Shown: positions 34,713 to 44,144, numbered from the stretch's first letter. The stretch: DNA of 64,000 nt from Tepidibacillus_B infernus (GCF_048898065.1 NZ_JBLWFI010000001.1:744001-808000); one strand, 5' to 3'. Numbers and translations: made by a program. Notes: generated by a model from the sequence alone, not told the origin.

Positions 34713-35606
34713 ATGTCTGAATTAGGAAATATGCTTAAAGAAGTACGCATAAAAAAGGGGTATACAATTGAAGAGATACAAGAAATTACGAAGATACGTT
34801 CAAGATATATTCAGGCAATAGAAGATGGGAATTTGGATAAACTGCCAGGACAATTTTATGCCAAAGCCTTTATTAAAAGTTATGCAGAAGTATTGGAACT
34901 GGACCCAAGTGTGTTGGAAGAATACGAATCCTCGCTTAACTATTCAAAACCTGAGGAGATCACCATACACCAAGATTATCAATCCATGGCTGGACCTCCA
35001 TCAAAATGGGGAAAATGGTTAGTTAAATCCCTTGTTTATATCTTAATAGGATTAATTTTATTGTTTATTTACAGGTTTATCGTTACCAATTTTGAAAAAC
35101 AGCCAGAAACCATACCTGGGAAATCGATCGAGAAAATTGACTTTAGCACTACAGAACCACCACCTAAAAAACAGGAACAGGATCAAACTTCTACAAATAA
35201 TGGGCAAAATTCAACAATAAATCCTGGAAAAGAAAACCAGCAAACAAAGTCTAATCTACAAATAACGAAGGTAAATTCTTCTACTTATAAAAATAGACCA
35301 ATGGATGTATATGAAATTTTAGCACCAGTAAATGAAAAGGTGGAACTTCAATTAAAATTTATTGGAGAAAGTTGGTATGATATTCGTCAAGTTGATGCAA
35401 AGGGAAAACAGATCATGACAGGAATAATGAACAATGGCCAAGAAACTGAAAAAATAAAGTTAGACCAACCAATATGGGTTCATTTGGGTTATGCTGCTAA
35501 TGTTGAACTCTATATAAACGATGAAAAAATAAAGGCAGGAATTGAAGATGGCCCCAAATACATTTCTATAGTAAGGAAGGAACCTTCAACACAAGTAAAC
35601 CAATAG
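34713..35606 (+). CDS. rodZ: RodZ-family cell-shape protein (YmfM)
   Basis: 297 aa. Seen: N-terminal helix-turn-helix (GNMLKEVRIKKGYTIEEI; IRSRYIQAIEDG; LPGQFYAKAFIKSYAEVL), one membrane span at about 104-124, a Gln/Pro/Thr-rich linker outside the membrane and a C-terminal DUF4115 domain (VELQLKFIGESWYDIR). RodZ links MreB filaments to the elongation machinery. Lies between ymfK and pgsA in B. subtilis; here rimO is inserted before pgsA. Confidence 0.92.
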   Translation: MSELGNMLKEVRIKKGYTIEEIQEITKIRSRYIQAIEDGNLDKLPGQFYAKAFIKSYAEVLELDPSVLEEYESSLNYSKPEEITIHQDYQSMAGPPSKWGKWLVKSLVYILIGLILLFIYRFIVTNFEKQPETIPGKSIEKIDFSTTEPPPKKQEQDQTSTNNGQNSTINPGKENQQTKSNLQITKVNSSTYKNRPMDVYEILAPVNEKVELQLKFIGESWYDIRQVDAKGKQIMTGIMNNGQETEKIKLDQPIWVHLGYAANVELYINDEKIKAGIEDGPKYISIVRKEPSTQVNQ

Positions 35607-35621
35607 GAACAGACAAGACCT

Positions 35622-35645
35622 AGGCCTCCTCTTTGAGGCCTTTTT
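35622..35645 (+). terminator. Intrinsic terminator after rodZ
   Basis: AGGCCTC, loop CTCTTT, GAGGCCT with T run. The last Ts are shared with the -35 of the rimO promoter. Confidence 0.88.
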
Positions 35646-35672
35646 GACACTTTTTTTTTCTTGTATTATACT
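35644..35672 (+). promoter_or_regulatory. Strong SigA promoter for rimO-pgsA
   Basis: TTGACA (35644-35649, perfect), 17 bases, TATACT (35667-35672, five of six). It begins in the T-tract of the rodZ terminator. Confidence 0.85.
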
Positions 35673-35712
35673 TGGTGAAGAATTAAGGCTTGGTAGAAAG
35701 TTGGGGGAATGA

Positions 35713-37059
35713 ATGAAGCAAAAAAAGGTGTCAATTGTTACTTTAGGGTGTGAAAAAAACTTAGTAGATTCTGAGATTATGTTAGGCTTAGTGGAAAAAG
35801 AGGGTTACTCCATTACACAAAATAAAGATGAAGCTGATGTTATTATTGTTAATACTTGTGGTTTTATTGATGCTTCTAAAGAAGAGTCAGTGAATACCAT
35901 ATTAGATATGGCAGATTACAAATCGACTGGGAGGTTAAAGTCGTTAATTGTTACAGGATGTCTAAGCCAACGATACAAAGAGGAATTATTAAAGGAAATG
36001 CCTGAAATTGACGGAATCGTTGGCACTGGTGACTTTGATCAAATAGTAGAAGTAATTAAAGACTCTTTAGCTGGAAAAAAACCAATTCTTATTGGTAATC
36101 CAGTATTTTCTTATGAACAATCTTTACCTCGAAAACGATCAACACCTTTTTATTCTGCTTATATCAAAATAGCTGAAGGTTGCGACCATTCTTGTACTTT
36201 TTGTGTGATTCCTTCATTAAGAGGAAAGTTTAGAAGTCGTGGAATTCCATCCATTATTAACGAAGCAAAAGATCTTGTTGCTCAAGGAGTTAAAGAAATT
36301 AGTATCATTGCACAAGATACTACATATTATGGGATGGATAAATATGATAAAATAATGTTATCGGAACTTATTAATGAATTATCAATGATTGAAGACTTAG
36401 AATGGATTCGCCTTCACTATCTGTATCCGGGATACTTTTCTGATGAACTAATTGAGCTTTTTGCAACGAACCCCAAGTTATGCAAATATATTGACATGCC
36501 ATTACAACATAGTGAAGATCATATTCTAAAAAAAATGCGTAGACCTGGACAACAAACCGATATAAGGGCATTAATTGAAAAAATCCGCACTCGTGTTCCC
36601 GATGTTGCATTAAGAACCTCTATTATTGTTGGATTTCCAGGAGAAACTGAAGAGGATTTCCAATCGCTACTTCATTTTATTCAGGAAGTTCAATTTGATC
36701 GCTTAGGGGTTTTTACTTATTCGGAAGAAGAAGGTTCCCCAGCAGCTCGCCTTCCTCAACAAGTCCCTCAAGATGTAAAAGAGAAGAGAGCAAATATTTT
36801 GATGGAAGTTCAGCGGGAAGTCGCAAAAAAAAGAAACGATCGTTTTATAGGTAAAGAATTAAAAGTATTATTAGAAAGATTTGACGAAAAAAGCCAAGTT
36901 TTTGTTGGTAGATCACAATTTGATGCTCCAGAAATTGATGGGGAAGTATTTGTGAGCATCAACAAGGCAAATATTGGAGATATCGTTAATGTGAAAATTA
37001 CACATTCTTTTGAATTTGACCTCTTTGGGGAGGGTATAGAAAGTGAATCTTCCAAATAA
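35713..37059 (+). CDS. rimO: Ribosomal protein S12 methylthiotransferase RimO
   Basis: Radical-SAM enzyme that adds a methylthio group to the conserved Asp of S12. 448 aa. Seen: MTTase cluster cysteines C13 (TLGCEKN), C49 (NTCGF) and C83 (TGCLSQ); radical-SAM motif C157-x3-C161-x2-C164 (GCDHSCTFC); GFPGETEEDF; TRAM domain at the end. The SLRGKFRSR stretch and DxxxYG element favour RimO over MiaB, and a separate miaB lies at 51960. B. subtilis lacks rimO. pgsA overlaps its 3' end by 17 bases. Confidence 0.92.
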   Translation: MKQKKVSIVTLGCEKNLVDSEIMLGLVEKEGYSITQNKDEADVIIVNTCGFIDASKEESVNTILDMADYKSTGRLKSLIVTGCLSQRYKEELLKEMPEIDGIVGTGDFDQIVEVIKDSLAGKKPILIGNPVFSYEQSLPRKRSTPFYSAYIKIAEGCDHSCTFCVIPSLRGKFRSRGIPSIINEAKDLVAQGVKEISIIAQDTTYYGMDKYDKIMLSELINELSMIEDLEWIRLHYLYPGYFSDELIELFATNPKLCKYIDMPLQHSEDHILKKMRRPGQQTDIRALIEKIRTRVPDVALRTSIIVGFPGETEEDFQSLLHFIQEVQFDRLGVFTYSEEEGSPAARLPQQVPQDVKEKRANILMEVQREVAKKRNDRFIGKELKVLLERFDEKSQVFVGRSQFDAPEIDGEVFVSINKANIGDIVNVKITHSFEFDLFGEGIESESSK

Positions 37060-37627
37060 AATTACACTTGCCAGAATCTTTTTAGTTCCACTAATCATGG
37101 TTTTTCTACTTATCAAATTTGATTTTGGAGAAATTATGATAGCTGGGAAAATTACAACATACAGTGAATTGATAGCGACGATCATCTTTATTATTGCTGC
37201 CAGTACAGATGGTTTAGATGGTTATATTGCTAGAAAAAGAAAGTTAGTTACGAACCTAGGGAAATTTTTAGATCCTTTGGCAGACAAATTACTAGTTACT
37301 GCTGCACTCATTTCCCTTGTTGAAATGCAACGTCTACCTGCTTGGATTGCTATTGTGATTATCAGTAGAGAATTTGCAGTCACTGGTTTACGCCTAGTTG
37401 CAGCTGCTGAAGGAAATGTGATTGCGGCAAGTAAACTTGGCAAATTAAAGACTGTGACACAAATTATTGCGATTGTCCTATTAATGCTTAACAATTTTCC
37501 ATTTTCTTATTTTAATATTGCCGTAGACCAATGGATGATTTGGATTGCTGTTTTAATGACGATTCTTTCAGGTGTTGATTATTTTCTGAAAAATAGGCAT
37601 GTGATCAGAATAACTAAACACAGTTAA
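37043..37627 (+). CDS. pgsA: CDP-diacylglycerol-glycerol-3-phosphate 3-phosphatidyltransferase
   Basis: Makes phosphatidylglycerol phosphate, the first committed step to phosphatidylglycerol. 194 aa, with several membrane spans. Seen: NLPNKITLARIFLVP and the CDP-alcohol phosphotransferase signature DGLDGYIAR then GKFLDPLADK. Starts at GTG 37043, 9 bases after GGAGGG, inside rimO, so translation is probably coupled. Precedes cinA as in B. subtilis. Confidence 0.94.
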   Translation: MNLPNKITLARIFLVPLIMVFLLIKFDFGEIMIAGKITTYSELIATIIFIIAASTDGLDGYIARKRKLVTNLGKFLDPLADKLLVTAALISLVEMQRLPAWIAIVIISREFAVTGLRLVAAAEGNVIAASKLGKLKTVTQIIAIVLLMLNNFPFSYFNIAVDQWMIWIAVLMTILSGVDYFLKNRHVIRITKHS

Positions 37628-37631
37628 GAAA

Positions 37632-37662
37632 AATAGTAGGTAATAGCCTACTATTATCTTTT
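37632..37662 (+). terminator. Hairpin after pgsA
   Basis: ATAGTAGG, loop TAATAG, CCTACTAT followed by TATCTTTT. The poor T-tract suggests a weak terminator before cinA. Confidence 0.6.
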
Positions 37663-37687
37663 GGAAATGGAAGGAAGGAAAACGGTC

Positions 37688-38935
37688 ATGTTAAAAGGTG
37701 AGGTTATTGCAGTAGGAACAGAACTTTTGTTAGGGCAAATTGCAAATACAAATGCACAGTATATCTCGCAAAAAATGGCTGAATTAGGGGTTCCGATCTA
37801 TTATCATGTAACTGTTGGAGATAACGGTGAGCGACTTAAAGAAGTCATTAAACAAGCTCAGACACGTTCAAACTTGATCATATTAACAGGTGGTTTAGGG
37901 CCTACACAAGATGATCTTACAAAAGAGAGTGCGGCAGAGTTGTTAAATCTTCGTATAGTCCTTGACGAGCCTTCATTTGCGAAGATCATTTCTTTTTTTG
38001 AACAGAGAAAGACCACAATGACAGAGAACAATAAAAAACAAGCAATGGTGATTGAAGGAAGTGAAATTTTTCCTAATGATCACGGTTTGGCTCCTGGCAT
38101 TGCTGTTCAAAAGGAAGGAATTCATTATATTTTCCTTCCTGGACCCCCAAGTGAAATGAGACCAATGGTTGACCGATACTTTGTACCGTGGATAAAAAAA
38201 CAATACCAAGGACATATTTTTTATTCCAAAGTGATGAGATTCATGGGAATCGGCGAATCAGCCCTTGAAGAAAGGATTGTTGACTTGATAGAAAAACAAG
38301 AGAACCCTACGATAGCACCCTTAGCAAAAGATGGGGAAGTAACTATACGTTTAACAGCACATGCAAGTACAGAAAATGAAGCTTTAAGCATAATTGAACC
38401 GGTTGAAAATGAGATCCATCATCGTTTGAAAAATCACCATTATGCTAATGGTGAGGAAGGAATAGAAGAAGTTGTTTTTCACTTACTAGATCGCCTACAG
38501 TTAACCTTATCTGCTGCAGAAAGTTGTACAGGTGGATTGCTTGGAAGACAATTAACAAGGATTTCTGGAAGTTCAAAAGTATATAAAGGCGGGGTCATCT
38601 GTTACAATAATGAAATCAAACACCATATACTTCATGTGCCAATAGAAATTCTTGATAGTAAGGGTGCTGTAAGCATGGAGACTGCTGAAATATTGGCAAA
38701 TGAAAACCGTAAATTATTCAATACTGATCTATCTGTATCTATAACCGGTATTGCAGGTCCTGATCCGGTTGAAAATAAACCAGTTGGTTTGGTTTATATT
38801 GGAATTAGTGAAAAAGGAAAGAACACGGTAGTAAAAGAAATCCATCTGTCTGGAAGTCGGACATTTATTCAGCTCCGGGCAGCCAAATATGCTTATTATT
38901 ACTTATGGGAAAGACTAAAAGAAAGGTTGACATAA
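37688..38935 (+). CDS. cinA: CinA family protein (competence/damage-inducible, NMN deamidase-like)
   Basis: 415 aa. N-terminal MoaB/MogA-like domain (VIAVGTELLLGQIANTNAQYIS; LTGGLGPTQDDLTKE; FLPGPPSEM) and C-terminal CinA domain (LSAAESCTGGLLG; SITGIAGPDP). The C domain has NMN deamidase activity in several bacteria and the N domain ADP-ribose pyrophosphatase activity in some. ATG 37688 follows GGAAGGAAGG; the upstream in-frame ATG at 37661 is ahead of it. In many Firmicutes cinA-recA are adjacent; here a helicase gene separates them. Confidence 0.92.
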   Translation: MLKGEVIAVGTELLLGQIANTNAQYISQKMAELGVPIYYHVTVGDNGERLKEVIKQAQTRSNLIILTGGLGPTQDDLTKESAAELLNLRIVLDEPSFAKIISFFEQRKTTMTENNKKQAMVIEGSEIFPNDHGLAPGIAVQKEGIHYIFLPGPPSEMRPMVDRYFVPWIKKQYQGHIFYSKVMRFMGIGESALEERIVDLIEKQENPTIAPLAKDGEVTIRLTAHASTENEALSIIEPVENEIHHRLKNHHYANGEEGIEEVVFHLLDRLQLTLSAAESCTGGLLGRQLTRISGSSKVYKGGVICYNNEIKHHILHVPIEILDSKGAVSMETAEILANENRKLFNTDLSVSITGIAGPDPVENKPVGLVYIGISEKGKNTVVKEIHLSGSRTFIQLRAAKYAYYYLWERLKERLT

Positions 38936-38940
38936 GATTT

Positions 38941-40530
38941 ATGAATCAATTTTCACAATTATCGTTACAACAAGATATTAATCGAGCTATTCATGAGATG
39001 GGATTTGAAGAACCCTCTCCTATTCAGCAGGCATGTATTCCCGTCATATTAAAAGGTAAAGATGTAATTGGTCATGCTCAAACAGGTACAGGAAAAACAG
39101 CAGCATTTGGTATTCCAATCGTTCAACTCGTTACAAAACAACCAAAAGTTCAAAGTATTGTTCTTACTCCTACTCGAGAATTAGCAATTCAAGTATCAGA
39201 AGAACTGAGGAAAATTGCCAAATACAAACGACTTAAAGTATTGCCTATTTATGGAGGACAATCAATAGGACATCAAATTCGTGCACTTAAACAAGGAGTA
39301 CATATTGTAATAGGTACACCTGGCAGAGTTCTAGACCATATACGTAAAAACACATTACAACTACAGGATGTAAAGATGTTTGTGTTGGATGAGGCAGATG
39401 AAATGCTAGACATGGGTTTTATTGATGATATTGAAGAAATCATTCGTAAGACTCCTAATGATCGACAGACATTATTATTCTCAGCAACCATGCCATATGA
39501 AATTAAAAAACTAGCAAATCGCTACTTAAAAAATCCTGAAGTTATATCTATGAACAGAGGTGAAGTCACAGCACCTTCTATTGAACAAGTTTATTATAAA
39601 GTTCTGGAAAATAATAAATTAGATAGTCTATGTCGGATTATCGATCATCATGAAGTAGATTTAGGTATTATCTTTTGTCGAACCAAAAAGACTGTGGATG
39701 AGCTAACTGAATCATTGCTTGCAAGGGGATATATTGTCGATGGTTTGCATGGGGACTTAAGCCAAAATCAACGGGACAAAGTGATGAAGAGATTTAGGGA
39801 AAAAACAATTGAATTTTTAATTGCGACAGATGTTGCTGCTCGGGGAATAGATGTAGGGAACGTATCTCATGTTATTAACTATGATATCCCACAAGATCCT
39901 GAAAGTTATGTCCATCGAATAGGTAGAACAGGAAGAGCTGGAAAGACTGGTATTGCCATTACTCTTGTGACACCAAGGGAAATCAAATTGTTGAAAACAA
40001 TTGAACAAGAAGTAAAAAATAAAATCACCCCACAGGAATTACCTACTATTGAAGAACTAAAATTGATTCAACAGAAACAATGGAAAAAACAATTGATTGA
40101 TATAATAGAAAACAATCAAGAGAAGCTAGCAGATTTTAACCTTTTATTGGACGAGTTAGCGCAACAATATGATTGGAAAGAAATTGTTTCTGCTGCATTC
40201 AACTTGGCTTTTGTAGACAAATTTCTTTCCCAAAGTGTTCAAGATGAATACGATTTTGGAGAAACAGGTGCGAGACCTGGAATGGTTAGGTTTTTTATGA
40301 ATATAGGACGAAATGTAGAGTTAACTCCGAAAGAGATTGTTCATATGATTTCAGAGGAGGTTGATATACCAGCACAATCGATTGGTAAAATCAACATTTT
40401 TGAAAAATTTTCATTTATTGAGGTTCCTGAGGAGGTAGCTCCATTTGTATATGAGGCTTTAAGATATTCAAGAGTAAATGGATATCGAATTGTTTTAGAG
40501 CCTGCTAGGCCTAAATCACAAAAAGTTTAG
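38941..40530 (+). CDS. DEAD-box RNA helicase with DbpA-type C-terminal RNA-binding domain
   Basis: 529 aa. Seen: Q motif FEEPSPIQQ, Walker A AQTGTGKT (46-53), PTREL, DEAD (150-153), SAT, and HRIGRTGRAG in the second RecA domain. The C terminus (GMVRFFMNIGR; IGKINIFEKFSFIEVP) looks like the DbpA RNA-binding domain, which in DbpA/YxiN targets hairpin 92 of 23S rRNA. A role in large-subunit assembly or RNA decay is inferred. ATG 38941 is chosen from homologue N termini; the ribosome site is weak and distant. It sits between cinA and recA, an unusual position. Confidence 0.9.
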   Translation: MNQFSQLSLQQDINRAIHEMGFEEPSPIQQACIPVILKGKDVIGHAQTGTGKTAAFGIPIVQLVTKQPKVQSIVLTPTRELAIQVSEELRKIAKYKRLKVLPIYGGQSIGHQIRALKQGVHIVIGTPGRVLDHIRKNTLQLQDVKMFVLDEADEMLDMGFIDDIEEIIRKTPNDRQTLLFSATMPYEIKKLANRYLKNPEVISMNRGEVTAPSIEQVYYKVLENNKLDSLCRIIDHHEVDLGIIFCRTKKTVDELTESLLARGYIVDGLHGDLSQNQRDKVMKRFREKTIEFLIATDVAARGIDVGNVSHVINYDIPQDPESYVHRIGRTGRAGKTGIAITLVTPREIKLLKTIEQEVKNKITPQELPTIEELKLIQQKQWKKQLIDIIENNQEKLADFNLLLDELAQQYDWKEIVSAAFNLAFVDKFLSQSVQDEYDFGETGARPGMVRFFMNIGRNVELTPKEIVHMISEEVDIPAQSIGKINIFEKFSFIEVPEEVAPFVYEALRYSRVNGYRIVLEPARPKSQKV

Positions 40531-40542
40531 TTAAACAGCAAG

Positions 40543-40556
40543 AGAATAAACGTTCG
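40543..40556 (+). promoter_or_regulatory. Imperfect LexA (DinR) box before recA
   Basis: AGAAT-AAAC-GTTCG compared with CGAAC-N4-GTTCG, 8 of 10 specified bases. A candidate -10 TATAAG (40588-40593) lies downstream with TTGTAT at 40567 (15-base spacer). SOS control of recA is known in Bacillales. Confidence 0.6.
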
Positions 40557-40641
40557 TAAAAAACTCTTGTATATTTTTTAAATTCGGTATAAGATAAGTT
40601 TAAAGAGTGGTAGAAAATATTTTAGAAAAGGGGAGAAGACG

Positions 40642-41688
40642 GTGAGTGATCGTAAAGCTGCATTAGACATGGCGTTACGTCAAATAGAAAAACAATTTGG
40701 AAAAGGCTCCATTATGAAACTCGGGGAAGCCCATGCAGCCATGCAAGTTGAAACTGTATCAAGTGGCTCTTTGGCTTTAGATATTGCTTTAGGCATTGGT
40801 GGATATCCAAAAGGACGTATCATTGAGTTATATGGCCCTGAATCCTCAGGTAAAACAACTGTTGCTTTGCATGCAATTGCAGAAGTTCAAAAAATTGGTG
40901 GACAAGCTGCATTTATTGATGCTGAACATGCTTTAGACCCTCAGTATGCCAGGAATTTAGGAGTTAATATTGATGAACTTTTACTTTCCCAACCTGATAC
41001 TGGTGAACAAGCTTTGGAGATTGCTGAAGCTTTAGTACGTAGTGGTGCAGTTGATATTATTGTTATCGACTCAGTTGCAGCCTTAGTCCCAAAAGCTGAG
41101 ATTGAAGGCGAAATGGGTGATTCTCATGTAGGATTACAAGCAAGGTTAATGTCTCAGGCTTTAAGAAAATTATCAGGAGCTATTAGTAAATCAAAAACAA
41201 TCGCTATTTTTATTAACCAAATTCGTGAAAAAGTTGGAGTGATGTTTGGCAACCCTGAAACAACACCTGGGGGTAGAGCATTAAAATTCTACAGCAGTGT
41301 TCGCTTAGAGGTTAGACGAGCTGAAACGATCAAACAAGGTAATGATATGGTGGGTAACAAGACAAAAATAAAAGTTGTAAAAAATAAGGTTGCTCCGCCA
41401 TTTAAACAAGCTGACGTAGACATAATGTACGGTGAAGGTATTTCTAAAGAAGGTAGTTTATTAGATATCGGTTCGGATTTGGATATTATTGTAAAAAGTG
41501 GTGCGTGGTATTCTTTTAATGATGAGCGTCTTGGACAAGGCAGGGAAAATGCGAAACAATATCTAAAAGAGCATCCAGAGATTGCCGAATCAATAGAACA
41601 GAAGATAAGAGAATATCACAGTTTAGGTAAGGCTGTTTCTAAAAGTGCAACGGAAGAAGAGGAAGAAGAAGCCTTATTTGAAGTCTAA
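40642..41688 (+). CDS. recA: Recombinase RecA
   Basis: Strand-exchange ATPase and LexA co-protease. 348 aa. Seen: ALRQIEKQFGKGSIMKLGE, Walker A GPESSGKT (65-72), VDIIVIDSVAALVP, the L2 loop MFGNPETTPGGRALKF and an acidic C terminus (EEEEEEALFEV). Starts at GTG 40642 behind AAAAGGGGAGAAG. A candidate LexA box lies about 90 bases upstream. A hairpin separates it from recX. Confidence 0.98.
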   Translation: MSDRKAALDMALRQIEKQFGKGSIMKLGEAHAAMQVETVSSGSLALDIALGIGGYPKGRIIELYGPESSGKTTVALHAIAEVQKIGGQAAFIDAEHALDPQYARNLGVNIDELLLSQPDTGEQALEIAEALVRSGAVDIIVIDSVAALVPKAEIEGEMGDSHVGLQARLMSQALRKLSGAISKSKTIAIFINQIREKVGVMFGNPETTPGGRALKFYSSVRLEVRRAETIKQGNDMVGNKTKIKVVKNKVAPPFKQADVDIMYGEGISKEGSLLDIGSDLDIIVKSGAWYSFNDERLGQGRENAKQYLKEHPEIAESIEQKIREYHSLGKAVSKSATEEEEEEALFEV

Positions 41689-41701
41689 ATGGGTATAGAA
41701 T

Positions 41702-41726
41702 AAAGCACCTTTTTAAGGGTGCTTTA
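41702..41726 (+). terminator. Hairpin after recA
   Basis: AAAGCACC, loop TTTTTAA, GGTGCTTT with a short T-rich tail. Probably a leaky terminator allowing some recX read-through. Confidence 0.75.
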
Positions 41727-41760
41727 TTTAATAATATTATTTTTTCAAGTGGTGAACGAG

Positions 41761-42429
41761 ATGTCAAAATTAAAGATGATAACTAAAGTAGAACAGCAAA
41801 AAAATAACGCTAAGCGTTTTAATATTTATTTAGATGAACATTATGCATTTTCTGTTCACGAAGATATCTTAATCTCTTTTCGACTACTTAAAGGCAAAGA
41901 AATAGATGAAGAACTATTTATTAAAATCTTAGAAGAAGAAGAAAAGAATAAAATCAGGCAAAAAGCTTTGAAATATCTAAGTTATAGACATAGAACTGAA
42001 AAGCAAGTAAAACAACATTTGTTGGAACAAGGGTATGAGTTTGAACTTGTTCTCCATGTCATACGCCAATTAGAAGAACAGGAATGGATAAATGATAAAC
42101 AATATGCAAATCAATTTGTTGAGCAAAGGATTCGTTTAAAACCTAGGGGGAAAAAATTAATAGCTTTAGAATTAAAAAGTAAAGGGTTAAATGATGAAGA
42201 TATTGAAGAATCTTTAAATCAAATCGATGATGAAAAAGAATACCAGCTAGCATTACAATTAGCGAAAAAAAAGGTACATCAGTATCTTCATCTAGAATGG
42301 CATCAAGTTCAAAAGAAATTAGCATTTTTTTTGCAGAGAAAAGGGTTCTCCTATCCCATTATTAACCAAGTACTCCAAGAATTAAAGGATTGGTTTTTTG
42401 GACATCTTGACAACTATTCGCATGAATAA
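41761..42429 (+). CDS. recX: Regulatory protein RecX
   Basis: 222 aa. RecX binds RecA filaments and modulates strand exchange. Seen: three-helix repeats typical of RecX, such as KALKYLSYRHRTEKQVKQHL, EEQEWINDKQYANQFVEQRI and KGLNDEDIEESL. ATG 41761 is about 6 bases after GTGGTGAACG; an in-frame GTG at 41752 is possible but has no upstream ribosome site. Adjacent to recA, unlike B. subtilis, where recX lies elsewhere. Confidence 0.9.
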   Translation: MSKLKMITKVEQQKNNAKRFNIYLDEHYAFSVHEDILISFRLLKGKEIDEELFIKILEEEEKNKIRQKALKYLSYRHRTEKQVKQHLLEQGYEFELVLHVIRQLEEQEWINDKQYANQFVEQRIRLKPRGKKLIALELKSKGLNDEDIEESLNQIDDEKEYQLALQLAKKKVHQYLHLEWHQVQKKLAFFLQRKGFSYPIINQVLQELKDWFFGHLDNYSHE

Positions 42430-42523
42430 TACAATTATGGTGCATATCTAGATTTGATATGATTATCATTTTCATATTTTTGTAAATTCTAGTTGAATAA
42501 GAAAAGATGAAATGAACGAGTTC

Positions 42524-42553
42524 AAAGGCCGAGCTGGGATCGGTCTTGTTTTT
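42524..42553 (+). terminator. Intrinsic terminator between recX and rny
   Basis: AGGCCGA, loop GCTGGGA, TCGGTCT then TGTTTTTT; one G-U pair. Confidence 0.75.
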
Positions 42554-42579
42554 TAGGTAAGCAAAAGGAGGTGAACGTT

Positions 42580-44118
42580 ATGGATTTTACAGAGATCGCC
42601 CTTTTGCTTGCGTCAACAACTGCAGGAATAGGTGTAGGTTATTTTATTCGCCGGTCCATTGCAGAAGCGAAGATCTCCAGTGCTGAGGAAGCAGCGAAAC
42701 AAATCGTAGAAACAGCAAAGAAAGATGCTGAAGCTTCTAAGAAGGAAGTGATTTTAGAAGCAAAGGATGAGGTTCATAAGCTTAGAAGTGAAGCTGATCG
42801 AGATATTCGTGAACGCAGAAACGAAATTCAACGTCTAGAAAGAAGGTTATTGCAAAAAGAAGAAACCTTAGACAAAAAAATAGAATCGTTGGAGCGTAAA
42901 GAAGAAACTCTGAATCAAAAGGAGAAAAACATATTAGAGACGCGAGCAAAAGTTGAAGAATTATTACAGGAACAAGTTGCGGAATTAGAGAGAATCTCTG
43001 GACTAAGTACAGAAGAAGCAAAGCAAATGATCCTGGATAATGTTGAACGCGAAGTACGTCATGATGCTACTATGATGGTAAAAGAGATCGAGCAACAAGC
43101 TCGTGAGGAAGCAGATAAGAAAGCAAGAGAGATTATCACCACGGCTATACAACGTTGTGCAGCTGACCATGTTGCTGAAACCACAGTTTCCGTTGTAGCT
43201 CTTCCAAATGACGAAATGAAGGGTCGTATTATAGGGAGAGAAGGTAGAAATATTAGAGCCCTAGAAACTTTAACAGGGATCGACCTTATCATAGATGATA
43301 CCCCTGAAGCAGTTATTCTTTCAGGATTTGACCCGATTCGACGTGAAATCGCAAGAACGGCATTGGAAAAGTTGGTAGCGGATGGTCGAATTCATCCAGC
43401 ACGAATTGAAGAAATGGTTGAAAAGGCACGTAAAGAAGTTGATGAGCGAATTCGTGAATATGGTGAACAGGCCACTTTTGAAGTTGGGGTGCATAATTTA
43501 CATCCTGACTTAATTAAAATCTTAGGACGACTTAAATTCAGAACAAGTTATGGTCAAAATGTATTGAAGCATTCGATAGAAGTTGCCCATCTATGCGGAC
43601 TTATGGCTACCGAATTAGGTGAAGATGTTACATTAGCAAAACGAGCAGGATTACTTCATGATATTGGAAAGGCGATCGACCATGAAGTTGAAGGATCTCA
43701 TGTTGAGATTGGGGTAGAGTTAGCGAAGAAATATAATGAACATCCTGTAGTGGTAAATGGTATTGCATCCCATCATGGAGATGTAGAGCCTACTTCAATT
43801 ATCGCGGTATTAGTAGGGGCAGCAGATGCGCTTTCTGCCGCAAGACCTGGCGCGAGAAGAGAGACTCTTGAAACTTATATCAAACGATTAGAGAAATTAG
43901 AAGAGATATCAGAATCCTTTGATGGCGTGGAAAAGTCTTATGCTATACAAGCTGGTAGAGAAGTTAGAATAATGGTTAATCCAGAGCATATTGATGATAA
44001 TGAATCCTATATTCTTGCTAGAAATATTACAAAACGAATCGAAAATGAGCTCGATTATCCTGGGCATATCAAAGTAACCGTAATTAGGGAGACAAGAGCT
44101 GTAGAATATGCAAAATAA
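42580..44118 (+). CDS. rny: Ribonuclease Y
   Basis: Membrane-bound endoribonuclease that starts bulk mRNA decay. 512 aa. Seen: one N-terminal span (about 4-24), a long coiled coil (about 30-195, Lys/Glu/Arg-rich), KH domain IIGREGRNIRALETLTG, and the HD domain with LLHDIGKAIDHE and SHHGDVEP. ATG 42580 is 6-7 bases after AAGGAGGTG. recA-rny-ymdB-spoVS order matches B. subtilis except for the recX insertion. Confidence 0.96.
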   Translation: MDFTEIALLLASTTAGIGVGYFIRRSIAEAKISSAEEAAKQIVETAKKDAEASKKEVILEAKDEVHKLRSEADRDIRERRNEIQRLERRLLQKEETLDKKIESLERKEETLNQKEKNILETRAKVEELLQEQVAELERISGLSTEEAKQMILDNVEREVRHDATMMVKEIEQQAREEADKKAREIITTAIQRCAADHVAETTVSVVALPNDEMKGRIIGREGRNIRALETLTGIDLIIDDTPEAVILSGFDPIRREIARTALEKLVADGRIHPARIEEMVEKARKEVDERIREYGEQATFEVGVHNLHPDLIKILGRLKFRTSYGQNVLKHSIEVAHLCGLMATELGEDVTLAKRAGLLHDIGKAIDHEVEGSHVEIGVELAKKYNEHPVVVNGIASHHGDVEPTSIIAVLVGAADALSAARPGARRETLETYIKRLEKLEEISESFDGVEKSYAIQAGREVRIMVNPEHIDDNESYILARNITKRIENELDYPGHIKVTVIRETRAVEYAK

Positions 44119-44144
44119 AGTGGCGAATGCCACTTTATTTTTTT
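44115..44144 (+). terminator. Intrinsic terminator after rny
   Basis: AAAGTGGC, loop GAAT, GCCACTTT then ATTTTTTT. Confidence 0.9.
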
